DNA of 64,000 nucleotides from Pyrenochaeta sp. MPI-SDFR-AT-0127. Lineage: Eukaryota > Ascomycota > Dothideomycetes > Pleosporales > Cucurbitariaceae. The stretch is taken from the NCBI GenBank assembly GCA_020747015.1, contig JAGTJM010000020.1, forward strand, positions 434,001-498,000, given 5' to 3'. A model generated the notes under the pieces. That model ran no database searches. It was given only the letters and a program-made list of their open reading frames with translations, and was not told the origin of the DNA. The position numbers were made by a program, and so were the translations under genes. Below, one piece after another: positions 46,041 to 58,911 of this stretch (its first letter is position 1; every line of letters begins with the position of its first letter).

Positions 46041-46766
46041 ATTGGCTGTGCAACAGTAGCATAGAGCCTCGATCAAGGCCTATTCAAGCTTCTCTCTTTA
46101 ACATGCTCGGCACCTAGGGTGTATAATGGCAGTATGGCTTTGCTTTCCGTCTTCAAAAAGTCCTTGTGGCAATGATATGAAGCCTTTGTACAGTTTGATG
46201 CGGTGATGTTGGCGATTCGTGGCCGGCTTGTATTGTTACAGGTAAGGTTTTTCATAGCTATTTTGATATGCAGGGTCCTTCTCTTGCCTGATTGTTTGTT
46301 TGGACGTCCTGTCTACCTGGCTATAATCGACTAGGGGCTGAGAAGTCGTACTCTAGCATCTTGATGAATGTATCCTTGTCTCCTGCTTTTTGCTTTCACA
46401 TTACATGCGTTGCATAGCGGTGATGTCTGCTATGCTTGTTAACCGAATGAAATGCTCTGAATTGCTTCTTACCCTGTCCTTTCCCTACTGTATCCACACA
46501 TATCGAGTGACGTTGGTTGCCAAGGCGTGATGCTAGCACAAGCGGCGGGATGAACCATGGCGGCGGGCACATGCGGACAACCCTCTCCAGCATCAAGCAT
46601 GCAGACTCACCCGCCAAAGAGCTGACAGCAGTCACAGCTTGGCGCCCTCGCTTTCCTTGTACTCTTGTTAGTCTTTGTATTACATACCATCTTCTACATC
46701 ACCTTCTTGCCTTGCAACTTCATCAGATAGCCTGCTGCCCTACTGCTCTGCGTTCACTCGCCCGCC
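46041..46766. other. Spacer between BBP and the myotubularin gene
   Basis: 3' UTR of BBP and promoter of the next gene; no additional gene is seen. Confidence 0.45.
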
Positions 46767-49379
46767 ATGGAGAGGATACGCGTGAGCAAGGTATGGTCCT
46801 TGGAGTATATTTTATATGTCACACACTTATGCTACCCAGGTAGAAGGCGTCTATCTCCTCCGCAGAGGAACTCGCTTCGACGGCACCCTGCACCTCATGC
46901 CCCACCATATCGTCTTTAGCTATCTGCCTAGCCCACCCGTAGATGCCGCTCCAGACGCGAAGCCGCCGCGACAGAAAGAAGTGTGGATAACATATCCCAT
47001 GATCTCATACTGCTGTCTCAAGCCATGCCCGCCCGTCCTCCGCCAGGAGCCGTCGATCCGCATTCGATGTCGCGACTTTACATTCTTTGCATTCTTCTTT
47101 CCAGACGAGAAGAAAGCACGCGATGTGTATGATAGTATACGGGCACTTTCGTGTAAGATAGGAAGACTAGACAAGCTACTAGCCTTTAGTTACCAGCCGA
47201 AACCTCTAGAGGACCAACAACAGGGTTGGGACATATACGATGCGCGTCGGGAGTGGAAGCGGTTAGGCATCAGCCCAAAAGACTCGGAGAAAGGTTGGCG
47301 GATATCAGAAATCAACATGGAATACAAGGTACGAGACATGCAAGAGAGTGGGCTCAGACAGCATCTTGACGTGTGATAAAGTACTCGAAGACATACCCTG
47401 CCCTTCTCGTCGTCCCCTCCAAAGTCTCAGACAGCGTCCTAAGGTATGCTGGCGAATACCGCTCGCGGCAACGCATACCCGCCCTTGTCTACCGCCACCC
47501 TATCAACAATTGCTCTATAACTCGAAGCTCACAACCTACCCCGGGTCTTCGCGGGAATCGCAACCCCCAAGATGAAAGGCTTGTGGCAGCCATTTTTGCT
47601 ACCAATCGTGGGTGGAAAGCCGCGAATGCCCCTCCCCAGAACACTCTGGATTCTACACCGGACTCGAGTGTTGTGAACCTGAATGAATCCAGTGCTAATA
47701 GTTCTTTTGTGGGTGTAGTGGACGCTGAGGCTGTAAAATCTGGGAAAACAACTGTGGACGACCTTACCGAGTCATCTGAGACTGATGCTGACATACCAAA
47801 GGTGTATGGAGCTCAGCAACGGAATTTGATTGTTGACGCCAGGCCGACGGTAAACGCGTACGCAATGCAAGCCGTTGGATTGGGTTCGGAGAAAATGGAC
47901 TACTATCCTGGAGCGGAGAAGGCGTATCTTGGAATCGACAACATCCACGTTATGCGAAAGTCCCTTGACACGGTCATTGAGGCCTTGAAGGAGTCAGATT
48001 TGGTGTCTTTCCCTCCTAACAGGCAGCTGTTGGCAAAGAGCAACTGGATCAAGCACATTGCGAACATTCTGGATGGCACAGCACTGATTGCTCGTACAGT
48101 CGGCATAATGCATTCGCACGTGCTGATTCACTGTTCAGACGGTTGGGACCGCACAAGCCAGTTGAGCGCGCTGAGCCAAATACTCCTCGACCCGTACTAC
48201 CGGACACTGGAGGGCTTCATCGTCTTGGTTGAAAAAGACTGGCTTTCATTTGGCCACATGTTCCGCCATCGTTCTGGTTTCCTCAGTCACGAGAAGTGGT
48301 TTACCATTGAGAATGAGAAAATTGAGCGCAAGAGTGACGGCCAGGGTGGCGGCAATCCTTTCGAGAACGCACTTCGTGGCGCCCGGGGACTCTTCAATCG
48401 CCAGAACGAATCTAGCGAGTCACTCAATCAACTCCCCGAGACAAATGGGACCGAGAATGTCACTGATATCACTGACACGGCTTCTCCAAAACCTGCAAGG
48501 ATTGGAGCAGCAGAAGAACACCGCGTAACCAAGCCCAACGAGCTGTCACCTGTCTTTCATCAATTCCTCGATTGCGTGTATCAGTTACATTACCAACACC
48601 CAACTCGCTTTGAGTTCAGCGAGCGTTTCCTTCGACGCTTGCTATATCACTTGTACTCCTGCCAATATGGCACCTTCCTCTTCGACAATGAGAAAGAAAG
48701 GATGGAGAACAATGCGAAAGAGCGAACAAGGAGTGTATGGGATTACTTCCTCTGCCGCAAACAAGAGTTCATGAACCCAAAGTACGACCCTGAGATCGAT
48801 GACGCGGTCCGTGGCAAAGAACGCATGATATTCCCGCGTAAGGGTGAGGCACGTTGGTGGGCTGAGTGCTTCGGTCGTACTGATGAGGAGATGAACGTAT
48901 TTGGTCCACAAGCACCGCCGAACCTCACACCACAAACGAGCAGCTGGAAGAGTGGCACCAATACACCAATACTGCAAGAACCGATTGTCACTGGTACTGA
49001 AACGGCCGAAGGTGCCACTGGCGCTGGAACGGCGATCGATTTGCCACCAACACACGCAGTTGGGGAGAGGTCTACCAGCGTGTCTAGTGGCTCAACGCCC
49101 TTCGATGCCGCAACAGCCCTTGGTGACCTAAAACAAGGCTTTGTTGCTAGCATGGAGAAGCTGGGCATTGGTAGTCCAGGTGGACTTAGCACTAGCAGGG
49201 GAGTTAGCACCGCTCATAGTGGTGGCAGGTTAAGTGGTGATATGGGAAGAGATGCTACGAGGCTAAGTGCGGATGTTGGCAGAGAGCCAAGGAGACTCAG
49301 TGCTGATCTGAGTGGGCAGAATGACAGGAGGGAGAGAAGCAGAAGCAAGAGCAAGGAGGTCGAGGTTGAGATGCAGTAA
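46767..49379 (+). CDS. Myotubularin-type phosphoinositide 3-phosphatase
   Basis: Exons 46767-46790, 46840-47328 and 47382-49379 give 836 residues. The enzyme removes the 3-phosphate of PI3P and PI(3,5)P2 and acts in endosomal and vacuolar traffic; Ymr1 is the yeast member. The N-terminal PH-GRAM domain begins VEGVYLLRRGTRFDGTLHL and includes FTFFAFFFPDEKKARDVYDS. The catalytic part shows YPALLVVPSKVSDSVL, YRSRQRIPALVY, ITRSSQP and GLRGNRNPQDE. The P-loop is HCSDGWDRTSQL (CX5R, Cys near residue 422). Conserved GHMFRHRSG, SPVFHQFLDCVYQL, FEFSERFLRRLLYHLYS and RWWAECFGR follow. The tail is Ser/Thr-rich with repeated RLS(A/G)D boxes and ends in a basic/acidic ERSRSKSKEVEVE. The 8-residue first exon is supported by phase 0 at both introns. 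Confidence 0.95.
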
Positions 49380-52300
49380 TCATGCTGAGTAGACTAATCT
49401 TGATCGACTTTACGAGAATACTCACTCTCATGGCATAGTGAGGACGTATGCATGACATCCACTGTTTTTATGAATAGACACACTGAAACATACTATTTCA
49501 TGCCTTTTCTCTCTCACACTACGCCATTTTGCATACAATCAAGACCTTGAGAGTCACTTAGTGGTCAATTATCTTCGCTCTGTGATAAGCAACTGAGTTT
49601 GCTTTTACTTCTACTTCTCCTGCTATCTAGCATCATATAGGCAAAGTTTGTCGTACTGGCAATTTCCATGTCAAGTAATTGACTCGACGAGATTATGTTG
49701 TCGCCTGCCGTCAGATCCGCATGATCAAAAGCTCACAGGGAGTGAATTTTTGCTTGTTGTCCCATCAGAAATATGCTACTAACTATAGCGTTGTGGGTTT
49801 CGTGGAGCAGTGGCGGTTCGGAAATTTTTAAAAGTTCAGCGCTGTAACTGAAGCTTGAGGTTACACACAGTTGTTTGAGAACCAGCTTTACCAGCGTGGA
49901 TTTCAGATAGTGTTACATTTATGCGTCACGGGGCTTGCTAAATTGATGTTCCGTGTGCATATCTTACCTTGAAATTCTTTTCCTCGGCTTTGACTGGAGT
50001 TGTTGCTACTGCAAGGGCTCGAAATTTCAAGATGTGGAACGGTGTTGTGCACACTACTTCCCTGAATGATTGAAAGGGAAACACTGCATTGATTCACATC
50101 TTCAGGGTGTTTCCTCACTTTCTTGTAAGTAAAGTGTTGTGTTCATGTTTGGAAACTGTGTGGTGGTGAAGTAGGAAGCCACCATCAAAAGGCTGACAAG
50201 ATCTATACCACTCTATGTCCCAACGAAACGACCAGACTGAGGCATTCACAACTACAAGATGTGAAGGGTAACTCGTATCCTCAGAGTAAACCCTGAGTAG
50301 GGACAGACATCACCAACACATTGGCTTTTTCAGCCCCGCAATCTAAACTGATTTATCTCTGGAAAATGGTAAGACTTACAGGAAAGCGACATTTCCGTAG
50401 AGAGCGTCATAATCAGGGCAAAATAATCAGGCAACTGGCGCGCGGCGCTTAGTGAGATGATGTGTCGCCGACACTGCCAGCTATACCGCGGGTCATACAT
50501 GGTATACGCGAATGGAAACTGAACTACCAAACTCAAAAAAAAACGCCAAGGTTTCAGCCCTGCTGTTGTCAAGAGCGTTGACGGCTGAGTAAAGTGGTGT
50601 CATCAAAGAAAGAAGCACAAATTCGCTTTCCGTCTAGATACGGCAGACGTTTGTCCTGTTGAGACAAGCCGGCAGAGAGTCATGTTGTTGAGCATGACTG
50701 GAAAGGTGGAAAGGTGGAAAGTTGAATAGCGGTGAGAGACGCGAGGTTTTCTACGATCTTCGACGATCTTCTACGGTCATCCAACTCGTCGTCCGCGTAT
50801 AGCCAGGCAACGTAATCATGTATAATGCGCCCCTTGTATAAATATGCGTCTAGCAATGGTCCGGTGAATGTTAGAGCCACCAATGTCTGATTAGACTCGC
50901 AGGCCTTCAAGCCACACAACACATGAAGTTCAGGGCAGTCGCATGGGAAACAAGGTTGAGGTGTCAGTGGCATGCAGAGAAATACACCGTTATAGCGCAA
51001 TGGGTGGGACCAGATCTCAGCCTTTGCCGGCGTACTACAGCCACGGACGCGAATAGCCAGATTTGTGAAGCAAAAGCGACGTGTCGGGGATGCTTCGTAC
51101 AACCTGCAGTCAACTCTGCGATTGATACACCCGCGCCATTTGCCCAAAAAACAAACACATGATCTGATTTCCTTTTTCGGTGCTCCCTCGCTTGGATGCA
51201 ACTACACATTGAACTGGTGAATGTTCTTTTCTCTTCTTGACCAGAAACATCCTGCTCGCCTTATCAGTCTGGCCACATGCATTTGTGCGACTCCGTCGAC
51301 GTGAGGGCAAGCTGTGTGGCGCAGCAACTGGGCTCAAGCGCCGCAATCTCAGGAAGCGCCAGGGGTTGCCATGTAATTGATCGAAACTGAGAAATTAGAT
51401 AAGCGAAGGATTGGAGTAAGCTTGGCGAGATTGTAAGAGCGTGGTGTACGCAGCGAAGAAGTTTGCTGGGGCCCTGGAGATGAACTGTACAGAACTAGAA
51501 GTCGCACAGTACAATGTATGCCTCTTGAACACACAACGCCAAGCCACAGCAGCACAACGTCGAGTGTAGGTACTTGTAACTTCTGTATGGTGCTCATGGG
51601 GGCGGAAACGACAATCGTGAGACACTGACACGTTGTTGTGGGTCTTCATAAGGCCAAAGCCATGCAGATGCGCTACACGAGAAATGCTAGATTCAAGAAA
51701 AGGTTCTCATAATCTTGGCAGGATACTGATTTTGGCGGAATGATTCGAGTATACCCGGGCCACTCATGAGCGCTTCATCAGAAAGTCTCTCGGCATGGAA
51801 CCCGAGAGTTGGGGCGGAAGGATTTTGAGAAGAATGGTGGGCGGACCGGCTGCACAACAACGGACCAATTCTGCAAAGACAATATTAGGTTTGTCCCCAA
51901 ACTGGCTAGAAAGCACAGATACAGCATATGGAGGACCATTGGCACGGCAAGAGGAATTGATGATTGGTTGGAGTCATCGAGGTCCTCCCCCTGACAGACA
52001 CTGACGTCGCAGTGATCGAACCTTCATTTTAACCTTGTAAGGGGAATCGCTGCCGCTTCCGCATGCTGTCATTGTCCAAGAATGCAGTCATGTAGCTGTT
52101 TTTGTGTGATACATTGCCCTGCGGTGTCTTGGCAACCCAGAAGTGCTGCCTGGCTCCCGCTCCCACGCTCCATCGGGCAATTTCTTCTGGCGCCAGATCT
52201 TCCGCTTCCCCGAATCTTCGATGTCTTGCATCGAGCCTAGTCAGGGCAAAACCAAAGCCTAAGTACGACTTTGCGCTACCACGCCGTGCTCAACGCTCTC

Positions 52301-52557
52301 GCGACGATTTCTCTCCTTCCCCGAGAGAAAGCGACGACGAGAAACGCAGATGATTTATCGTGTCCTTCAAAATGTCAAATGACGCTTGTGTTTCGATGTT
52401 GCATGCAACATTCGAGCGGATAGATGTGCAGATCTCGGTATAAGAATGGGCGTCGTTGTCCCTTTCCTCCATCTTCTGCTCCAGGCTATTCTCAAAACCT
52501 TCTTGTATTCAAGTCGCATTGACAGATTCCTAGAGCACTTCGATACATATAGCAGCC
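49380..52557. other. Gene-poor spacer
   Basis: About 3.2 kb with no supported gene. Longer ORFs, for example a minus-strand frame at 50680-51201, have biased composition and no recognisable domain. No RNA gene or transposon motif was found. Confidence 0.45.
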
Positions 52558-53510
52558 ATGCCCGACCTGTGGCAAAGTGACCACGACGGTACGTACCATC
52601 ATCTCCAGTGGCCGTTCCTTACAACATAATATCGAGGGCTAACAGCTATATAGATCTGGAAGATGTGGCCGACCTTCCCTTCGACGATCCATACGTATCC
52701 CCTTCGAACAGTCGATCATTCGTGGACCGCAGTATCCTGAGTTCCCCTGCGTCTGGTCACTCGAATGAAGGCATAGACCAACCGAGCAACATTGGGTCTG
52801 AGACAGCTGATGGAATGACTGAGCTAAATTGGACGGCCATTCATCAAGATATCAACCACGATGTTGGTAGTTTCTGGACGTGGCCAGCAGAGGACGGCTT
52901 TTCCGTTCTGGGCAAGTCTCAAGAGATGCCCCAGCAACAGGCCTATGAATCACAGCGATTTGCGGAGTATTGTTTCCCTGGGGAATGAGCGTGGGACTTT
53001 GTGCTGATATGTTAATTTAGTTCTTTGACCTATCGCCCTGACCCACCCTCAACGACGGACATCGTACCGCGGATGCTTTTTGAAGATTCTATGCACAACA
53101 TTTCAACGAATGCCCCCGATGATCGAGCAACGAAAGAGACACACTCAGCACTTGCTAGCAAGAGAAAGCCGAGTGCATCAGCAAAAGGTCACTTGCGTAC
53201 TTCAGAGGCCCCCTCGGGGTCACTTCAGAACAGCCAGAACACCCATAGCGGGAAGAAATGCTCCACATACCGCGTAGATAAGCCCAACCTCGACCCTTTT
53301 AGATGCGGGGCACACGGCTGCTTGAAAAAAAAATATGGTCGCTGGGCAGACTTCACGAGGCATTATGAAGCAGAACATGCAGAGAATCGTGTTCCCTTTT
53401 GGTGCCCTGTGCCAAATTGTGAGCGTAGTGAAGGGCGTGGTGGAGACTCCTTTAAGAGGAAGGATAAACTTCAGTCGCATATGCGAAAAGATCATGGACG
53501 TCAAAACTGA
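52558..53510 (+). CDS. Small C2H2 zinc-finger protein
   Basis: Exons 52558-52588, 52654-52966 and 53021-53510 (introns 65 and 54 nt, branch sites GGCTAAC and GTGCTGAT) give 277 residues. The N-terminal two thirds is polar and acidic without known motifs (LEDVADLPFDDPYVSPS.., NHDVGSFWTWPAED). Two C-terminal C2H2-like fingers lie at about 205-275: FRCGAHGCLKKKYGRWADFT with HYEAEH, and FWCPVPNCERSEGRGGDSFK with HMRKDH. The long CX4C spacing and RK/DKL sequence are typical of a fungal-specific C2H2 group found in small regulators. It ends directly after the last finger (DHGRQN). DNA binding is likely; targets are unknown. Without intron 2 the frame would stop after FPGE, so the phase-matched join is preferred. 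Confidence 0.8.
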
Positions 53511-53995
53511 ACGTTAAGACTGACGCTATTGGGAGCAGGTGTGCCAATATAGAATGGTGAGGGTGTACAGAGAGTATATAGGTTTACGGTCTGCAATTCC
53601 ATCGTTCCATCTGTGTGCTTGTGGCCTCTATGCGCAAAGTGATCATGTTCATGTTCACGATCACGCTAGGCATTACTTACACAGAGAAATACACAGATTT
53701 TAATTTCAGGGGAAAGAGGGTTCGATGATCTTTGGAGAGAACATGGCCAGCAACGATCATGTACGTTGTTCGGCATTGAGTTGTAAACAATGATCATCTG
53801 GCCAAGCATGCACCGCGCAAAGAGGTAAAGCCAAATTTCCAAAGCCCTCACAATATGCAACACTGAGTAGCGTGGAGAGTGATATTACCACAGATAATAT
53901 AAACTATTTCGTTGACGTCAATGACCACGCCATCAACATGCGCCGGTTGAGCGAGTAACTGATAACCAGCATACCGACGAACATTGAATTAGAAA
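53511..53995. other. Convergent spacer
   Basis: It holds the 3' ends of the C2H2 and GH36 genes; nothing else is seen. Confidence 0.45.
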
Positions 53996-56307
53996 CTACT
54001 GCTTCTCTAGCCATATAAGCTTGCTCTTGTAGTCTCCTCTTGGCCAGGGAATATTGATACCCCCATTCATGTAAGTTGCTCCGCTATATGTCCCATTATC
54101 CAAATCATTACTATACCTTGCTTTCGGATCCAACCCTTGAAGCCTGAGCGGCGGCGGTGCAGGCTTCGTTGTGTATTGCTGTTGAAATGCAAACACGACA
54201 CTCTCACTACCATCTTCACTTACAAACTGCACGCCAGGCCAGTTGCTGCTATCCGGGTGCGCAAGGCGGTAGAAATCTCCCGTGATGACAATGGGATTCA
54301 CACGATGCGCCTCAGCCATGATAGTGGGCACAGCTGAAGCTTCTTCGGGGGCGAGCTCAGAGGGGTTGAGTTCAAGACCGAAAGATCCACACATCATGGC
54401 GACATGGCCGCGGTACTCGATGCTAGTGTTGCGCCTCGTGATGCCATTGGGAACTGCAGAGATGTGGCAGCCCATCGCTGATGGAGGATAGACAAGCGAA
54501 GTGCCCAACTGGATTGTGAGACGTTCTGCTGCATCGGTATTGTCGGAGGTCCAGTGCTGTGGCCAGTAATACAAGAGACCGGCGTCGAAGCGTCCGCCAC
54601 CGGATGCACAGCCTTCCCAGAGAACATCCGGATAGCGGGTGGTAAGGTTGTCAATGACATGGTAGAGGCCAAGGATGTAGTCGTAGTCGTCTGACGGGCG
54701 AGACAGCTCGTGCATACCGCGGTTATTATCCCATTTCACGTACTGAATGTTTGCTGAGTCAAGAATGCGGGACACTGTGCTGATGATGAAGTCCTGGACT
54801 TCCGGTAGGCCAACATTAAGAACCAGCTGAGTCCTAGTAAGAGTCCTTTGGTGTTTTCCTGCATGCAAAACCCAATCAGGGTGTTCCTTGTATAGCGAAG
54901 AGTTCGGATTGACCATCTCAGGTTCTACCCATATACCGAATTGTAACGGCGTGGAAGAGTTCAACACTGTAAAGTTGTTGACTTTGTCAACGTACGGCTT
55001 AAGGCCATCTGGGAACTTTGCAGGATTCGGTGTCCAGTCGCCAAGGCCCAAGGAGTCGTTGTTACGAGGATAGTCAACACCAAACCAACCATCATCATTC
55101 ACGAAAAGCTGGATGCCGAGTTCTTCGGCCTCACCCGCCAGGTTGACAAGCGAGGTCTCGTTGATATTGAAGCCGAGACCTTCCCATGAATTGAGCAAGA
55201 TTGGGCGAGTCTCGTGGGTGAACTTCGACCGTGAGAGATGATTGCGGTAGAGATCATGAAAGGATCGTGACATGCCTCCAGTGCCTTCTGAAGAGTAGAC
55301 TGCGACAGCCTCTGGTGCTTGAAACGTTTTCCCTGGCTGCACACGGATGCTGGTGTGTAACGGGTTAAGTCCAAGCAGCACGCGGACATAACCATTGGAG
55401 AACCTTTCGGCTGTTGCTTGATAGCTACCGGTCCAGACTAGGTTGAAACCCCATGCCTCGCCAGTGCTCTCAGTAGTTGTTGGTGAGACAAGAGCAAAGA
55501 ACGGGTTGTGGAGATGCGATGCATAGCCTGACGAGCTCCGGAAACTTCGAATTATCAGTGATTAGTCCCAAGTATATCTAGAAGACTTACGTTGTCTCGC
55601 CAAAGTCAATCTTCCTCCGTACAGTGTTAAACTCATGTGCCCAGTCACCATGGGGCTCAATCATTTCCAAATCTACATTGGGAAAGTCGGCACTGAAGCT
55701 CGAGGCTCGCTCAATGAGAATGTCGCCAGACCCATTATTTGTGATGCTAAAGCTTCGTGCAATAGCATTGTACTGCGGAAAGACAGAGTATGACAAAGCG
55801 GCCGATACATCAGACACGTTGTCATGCAATTGGACAATCAGGGTGGTAACATTGCCTGCCTCACCATATGTTGCTGGTAGTCCTGGAAGGGATGGCTTCC
55901 CTTGAGAGATCTCATGAGACTGGTACCGAAATGCAGAGACTGTATTACCATCTGCATGTTCAATATGGATCGCAGGTAAGCGGAAGTCACTACGTCCGAG
56001 ATCCGGGAATTCGCGGCGGAAATTAGCTAGCTCGTCATGCCAACCCCAGGGTAGAATAGTTGCTGGAGGCGTGAAGTCTGTGGTTGGTCCTCCAAAGTGG
56101 TCGGAAACAAGATCCCCAGATTCAGTATCCACATGGAAGAGATATGACATGCCCTCAGCGCTTAAGGTGAAGTTTGTCCCTGCCGCAGCGATTGCTATAT
56201 AACATCAATCAACAATGCCAGCAATGTTCGATCCAAAACTTACCATCTTGACCAACAACAGCACCTGCCAGCACCGTCAATAAGAGGGTCCCCTGAGTAC
56301 CAAACAT
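53996..56307 (-). CDS. Secreted GH36 alpha-galactosidase (AglC type)
   Basis: Minus-strand exons 56307-56244, 56194-55591 and 55544-53996 (introns 49 and 46 nt) give 738 residues. Residues 1-19 form a signal peptide (MFGTQGTLLLTVLAGAVVG). The GH36 N-terminal beta-sandwich (WGWHDELANFRREFPDLGR, DFRLPAIHIEH) precedes the catalytic barrel. The barrel carries RPILLNSWEGLGFN, FVNDDGWFG, FGIWVEPEMVNPNS, the nucleophile Asp near 495 in YVKWDNNR, CASGGGRFD, and the acid/base Asp near 557 in WTSDNTDA. The C-terminal beta domain ends WPRGDYKSKLIWLEKQ. The enzyme releases alpha-galactose from raffinose-type sugars and galactomannan. Sequons are numerous. A TCCTCCAAT element lies about 200 bases upstream. 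Length fits the roughly 740-residue fungal GH36 enzymes. Confidence 0.95.
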
Positions 56308-57310
56308 GTTTGTGAATTACCGTTGGACAACACATTTTGGAGGCTGGACAATGTACCTCCAATATATGTGACGAGCATCGAAGCTGCATACCTAGCGTAC
56401 AATATGGTATGTTACGCTGATCGTTGAATGAGGGGAAGTGGGGAAGTACTGGGGTCAACACACAATCTCGTTCCACGGTGTTACTTGGCGGAGAATCTGC
56501 TCATTGGAGGAAGTGGCGTCCTGGTAGCGGATGCGATTCTTCTTTGGGTTAACGCGGACTTATTACCCGGTTGATGTCGTGAGAATCAACCGGGACTTTG
56601 ACAATCTTGGAAGGAAACAGGTACAAACCCCAGTATAACATGCGTACATTGCCTGTCACTGCATCAATTGCTCCAGGGCTACCGACTGCGGTTCTGAGGA
56701 GATTGGAAAAGCGGCACGGATGCTTTCCCGGACTCCCTAAATCGAAGGTCAAACCTCGGGACACAAGGGCATTTCTTCGTTGGTGTTGGTAATCGTAACA
56801 AGGCACTAGATTAAGAACGGAAATTTGACAGTTCGTACCACTTAGCCAAGTGCTTTCATGCCTTGCTGCGTTACGGCCCTTACTCAGGATCGAACAGAAT
56901 ATGTAGGACGACGGCGCACAGATGAGAACACTATTACGTCTGATGATCGTCGAAAAGACTGTTTATAATCAGATAGCACAAAAGTATCGCTGGCAATTCA
57001 ATTTAGCCACTCCGTCTGAACCTACTAGTTTTGGATTGAATGGATCGCGTTGAAAGGCACTTCGTTGGCACACATGAATATTGATCCAGCGATTTTGAAC
57101 AGTTGCGGGTGAATTGGGATGCCCAAGCTCTGAACTTAATTGAACTTGATTTTGACAACAGGTATCAATGGGGGTGTATGGAAGTATGCAGACAATATGA
57201 GCATTCAATGATGGATGCTTATGTAATGCCATGGCACAGACCAGTTGTTTGGCGCAACCACAGCGCGTCCAGCTTGAGCTCCTTCAGTCCATTTACCACG
57301 CAATCGTAGA
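56308..57310. promoter_or_regulatory. Divergent promoter of GH36 and the APH-like gene
   Basis: A 1-kb head-to-head region. On the minus strand TCCTCCAAT (56511-56503) lies about 196 bases before the GH36 ATG, in the same orientation as that gene. No additional gene is seen. Confidence 0.5.
56503..56511 (-). promoter_or_regulatory. TCCTCCAAT, galacturonate-response-like element
   Basis: Exact TCCNCCAAT match upstream of the alpha-galactosidase gene, at a distance typical of fungal activator sites. Confidence 0.45.
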
Positions 57311-58189
57311 ATGACCTCTGCATACATTCCCCCTGCATATCACATCGAAACACAGCATAATGGCAGCGAGCACCTTGCTATCAACAATACCTTTGTTCGC
57401 CGTTTCTTAACACGACTGGCGTTGCATACAACGGCGAAGTTCTATTCGCGAGATGGCCTTTGCATACCGATCTCGAAACACAAAATCGTCAAAACAGGAC
57501 GAAGAATTCACTTGACAGAAGGTGCAACTATGAAATACCTCGCTGAAACAACTACAATTCCTGTCCCGAAAGTCTATTGCTCCTTTTTGCACAATAACAG
57601 AGCATACATTGTCATGGAAAGGATTCAAGGCGAAGAACTACCAAAAGCCTGGAAAAGCATGTCTGCTAAATCACTTGAGGATATTTTTGCGCAGTTGAAA
57701 AAGATCATTCAAGAGCTACGCGCACTGACACCTCCGGGCACGGGCGTGGAAAGTTGTGTTGGAGGTTCACTATACGACTCTCGCATTCCCCGTGGAAATC
57801 CGCGGTTCGGTCCTTTTCAGACGATCCAGGAATTCCATTTCTGGCTCAGAAAAGACTTGAAACCCGAAGATCTTAAGGATCGGGAACAAGATCAGGATTG
57901 GCATGATCTCCAGGAGATGATGAGTAAACAGGATGGGCCCTGGCCTTCACCAGTATTCACTCATGGCGATCTAAACCCGTTCAATATTCTTGTGCGCGGG
58001 GGCAAAGTGGTTGGGGTTATCGACTGGGAGTTCTCGGGTTGGTATCCGCATTATTGGGAATATACATCAGCCTGGTTTGGTAATATCACGAGAACAGAAT
58101 GGCAGGGTTTACTCGACAAGTTTCTTGATCGACCACAGCCCGAGGAGTTTAAAGTGGAGGAAGTTCGCCAGAAATGGTGGGGTGAATGA
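57311..58189 (+). CDS. APH-family phosphotransferase-like protein
   Basis: Intronless, 292 residues, no signal peptide. The aminoglycoside phosphotransferase/choline kinase fold is shown by the N-lobe ATMKYLAETTTIPVPKVYC and YIVMERIQGEELPKAW. The catalytic loop is THGDLNPFNILV (Asp near 220) and the metal-binding segment is GVIDWEFSGWYPHYWEY. The usual N-lobe ATP-anchoring Lys is not obvious; KHKIVKTGRRIHLTEG stands in its place. Fungi carry large families of such proteins, mostly of unknown substrate, and aminoglycoside resistance should not be assumed. It is divergent from the GH36 gene and convergent with the DUF6914-like gene. Confidence 0.88.
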   Translation: MTSAYIPPAYHIETQHNGSEHLAINNTFVRRFLTRLALHTTAKFYSRDGLCIPISKHKIVKTGRRIHLTEGATMKYLAETTTIPVPKVYCSFLHNNRAYIVMERIQGEELPKAWKSMSAKSLEDIFAQLKKIIQELRALTPPGTGVESCVGGSLYDSRIPRGNPRFGPFQTIQEFHFWLRKDLKPEDLKDREQDQDWHDLQEMMSKQDGPWPSPVFTHGDLNPFNILVRGGKVVGVIDWEFSGWYPHYWEYTSAWFGNITRTEWQGLLDKFLDRPQPEEFKVEEVRQKWWGE

Positions 58190-58344
58190 AAAATACATTG
58201 GACAATGCTTGATGCACAGCAAAGTTGAGAGAGTGCTCACATTACTCTTGATATTGTTGCTGTGAAACGAAGCGAATAAGACACGAGTGTGGTGTAGCGA
58301 GGCAGACTCGCAGTTCCAGCCCAAGAACCACCAGGATTAAACGC

Positions 58345-58911
58345 CTACGGGGCACTTTCCTTATTCTCAAGCATGTCCCAGGTTGGCTTCGGTTTCAACA
58401 TATCTGCCGCAGACTGGTAGCGACCACTAGCCGTCTTGTCTGCTACATATTGTCTCGCAAACGCCTCGATCTTCTGCCAGTTCAGCTCCGCCGTGCCGAC
58501 ACACTTTCCATCCTTTGCAATCTCGATTAGGGCGCTCGCCACCCAAGTGCGACATCTCCAGTTTGGGTCACCCTGCACAACAGGAAGTTGTCGAAGAAGG
58601 GCAATAAGTCGCTGCTCATCTGCAATTTTAGCGATGAGAATACGCGCCAACAGGCTGTTGGTGGTCCGGACATTCTCTAACGAGATCTCTTCATAAGTCC
58701 AGCCGAAAGGGGAATTTTTGACGTGGTAACGTGCACCTGGCGTTAATGCTTTAATCTCTGATTTAGGTCCAATCAAGAAGCCCCAGTGGTACCTAAAATG
58801 GGTGGGCTGTGTCAAGAAGACAGTGAGAAGCGCAGCTCACCTGCGTTCCTCGTTGTTTACAACGCCGCTAGGATACATCGCAATGTACAATCGGTTCTTG
58901 TTCGAAGGCAT
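58345..58911 (-). CDS. Fungal DUF6914-like protein
   Basis: Minus-strand exons 58911-58841 and 58792-58345 with a 48-nt intron give 172 residues. The N-terminus (NRLYIAMYPSGVV) and then YHWGFLIGPKSE, ARYHVKNSP, WTYEEISL, SLLARILIAKIADE and NWRCRTWVASALIEI match my recollection of a fungal-specific family of unknown function; the assignment is from memory. The Asp/Asn-Trp-Cys-Arg-Thr-Trp motif and the preceding His residues recall papain-like or NlpC-type folds, but no catalytic site can be claimed. No signal peptide or membrane segment is seen. The stop is 155 bases from the convergent APH-like gene, so the 3' UTRs may overlap. Confidence 0.8.

Noticed and set aside
50680..51201. 173-codon minus-strand ORF
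   Set aside because: Cys-rich but without an ordered pattern, signal peptide or plausible splice partners; it looks like a chance frame.
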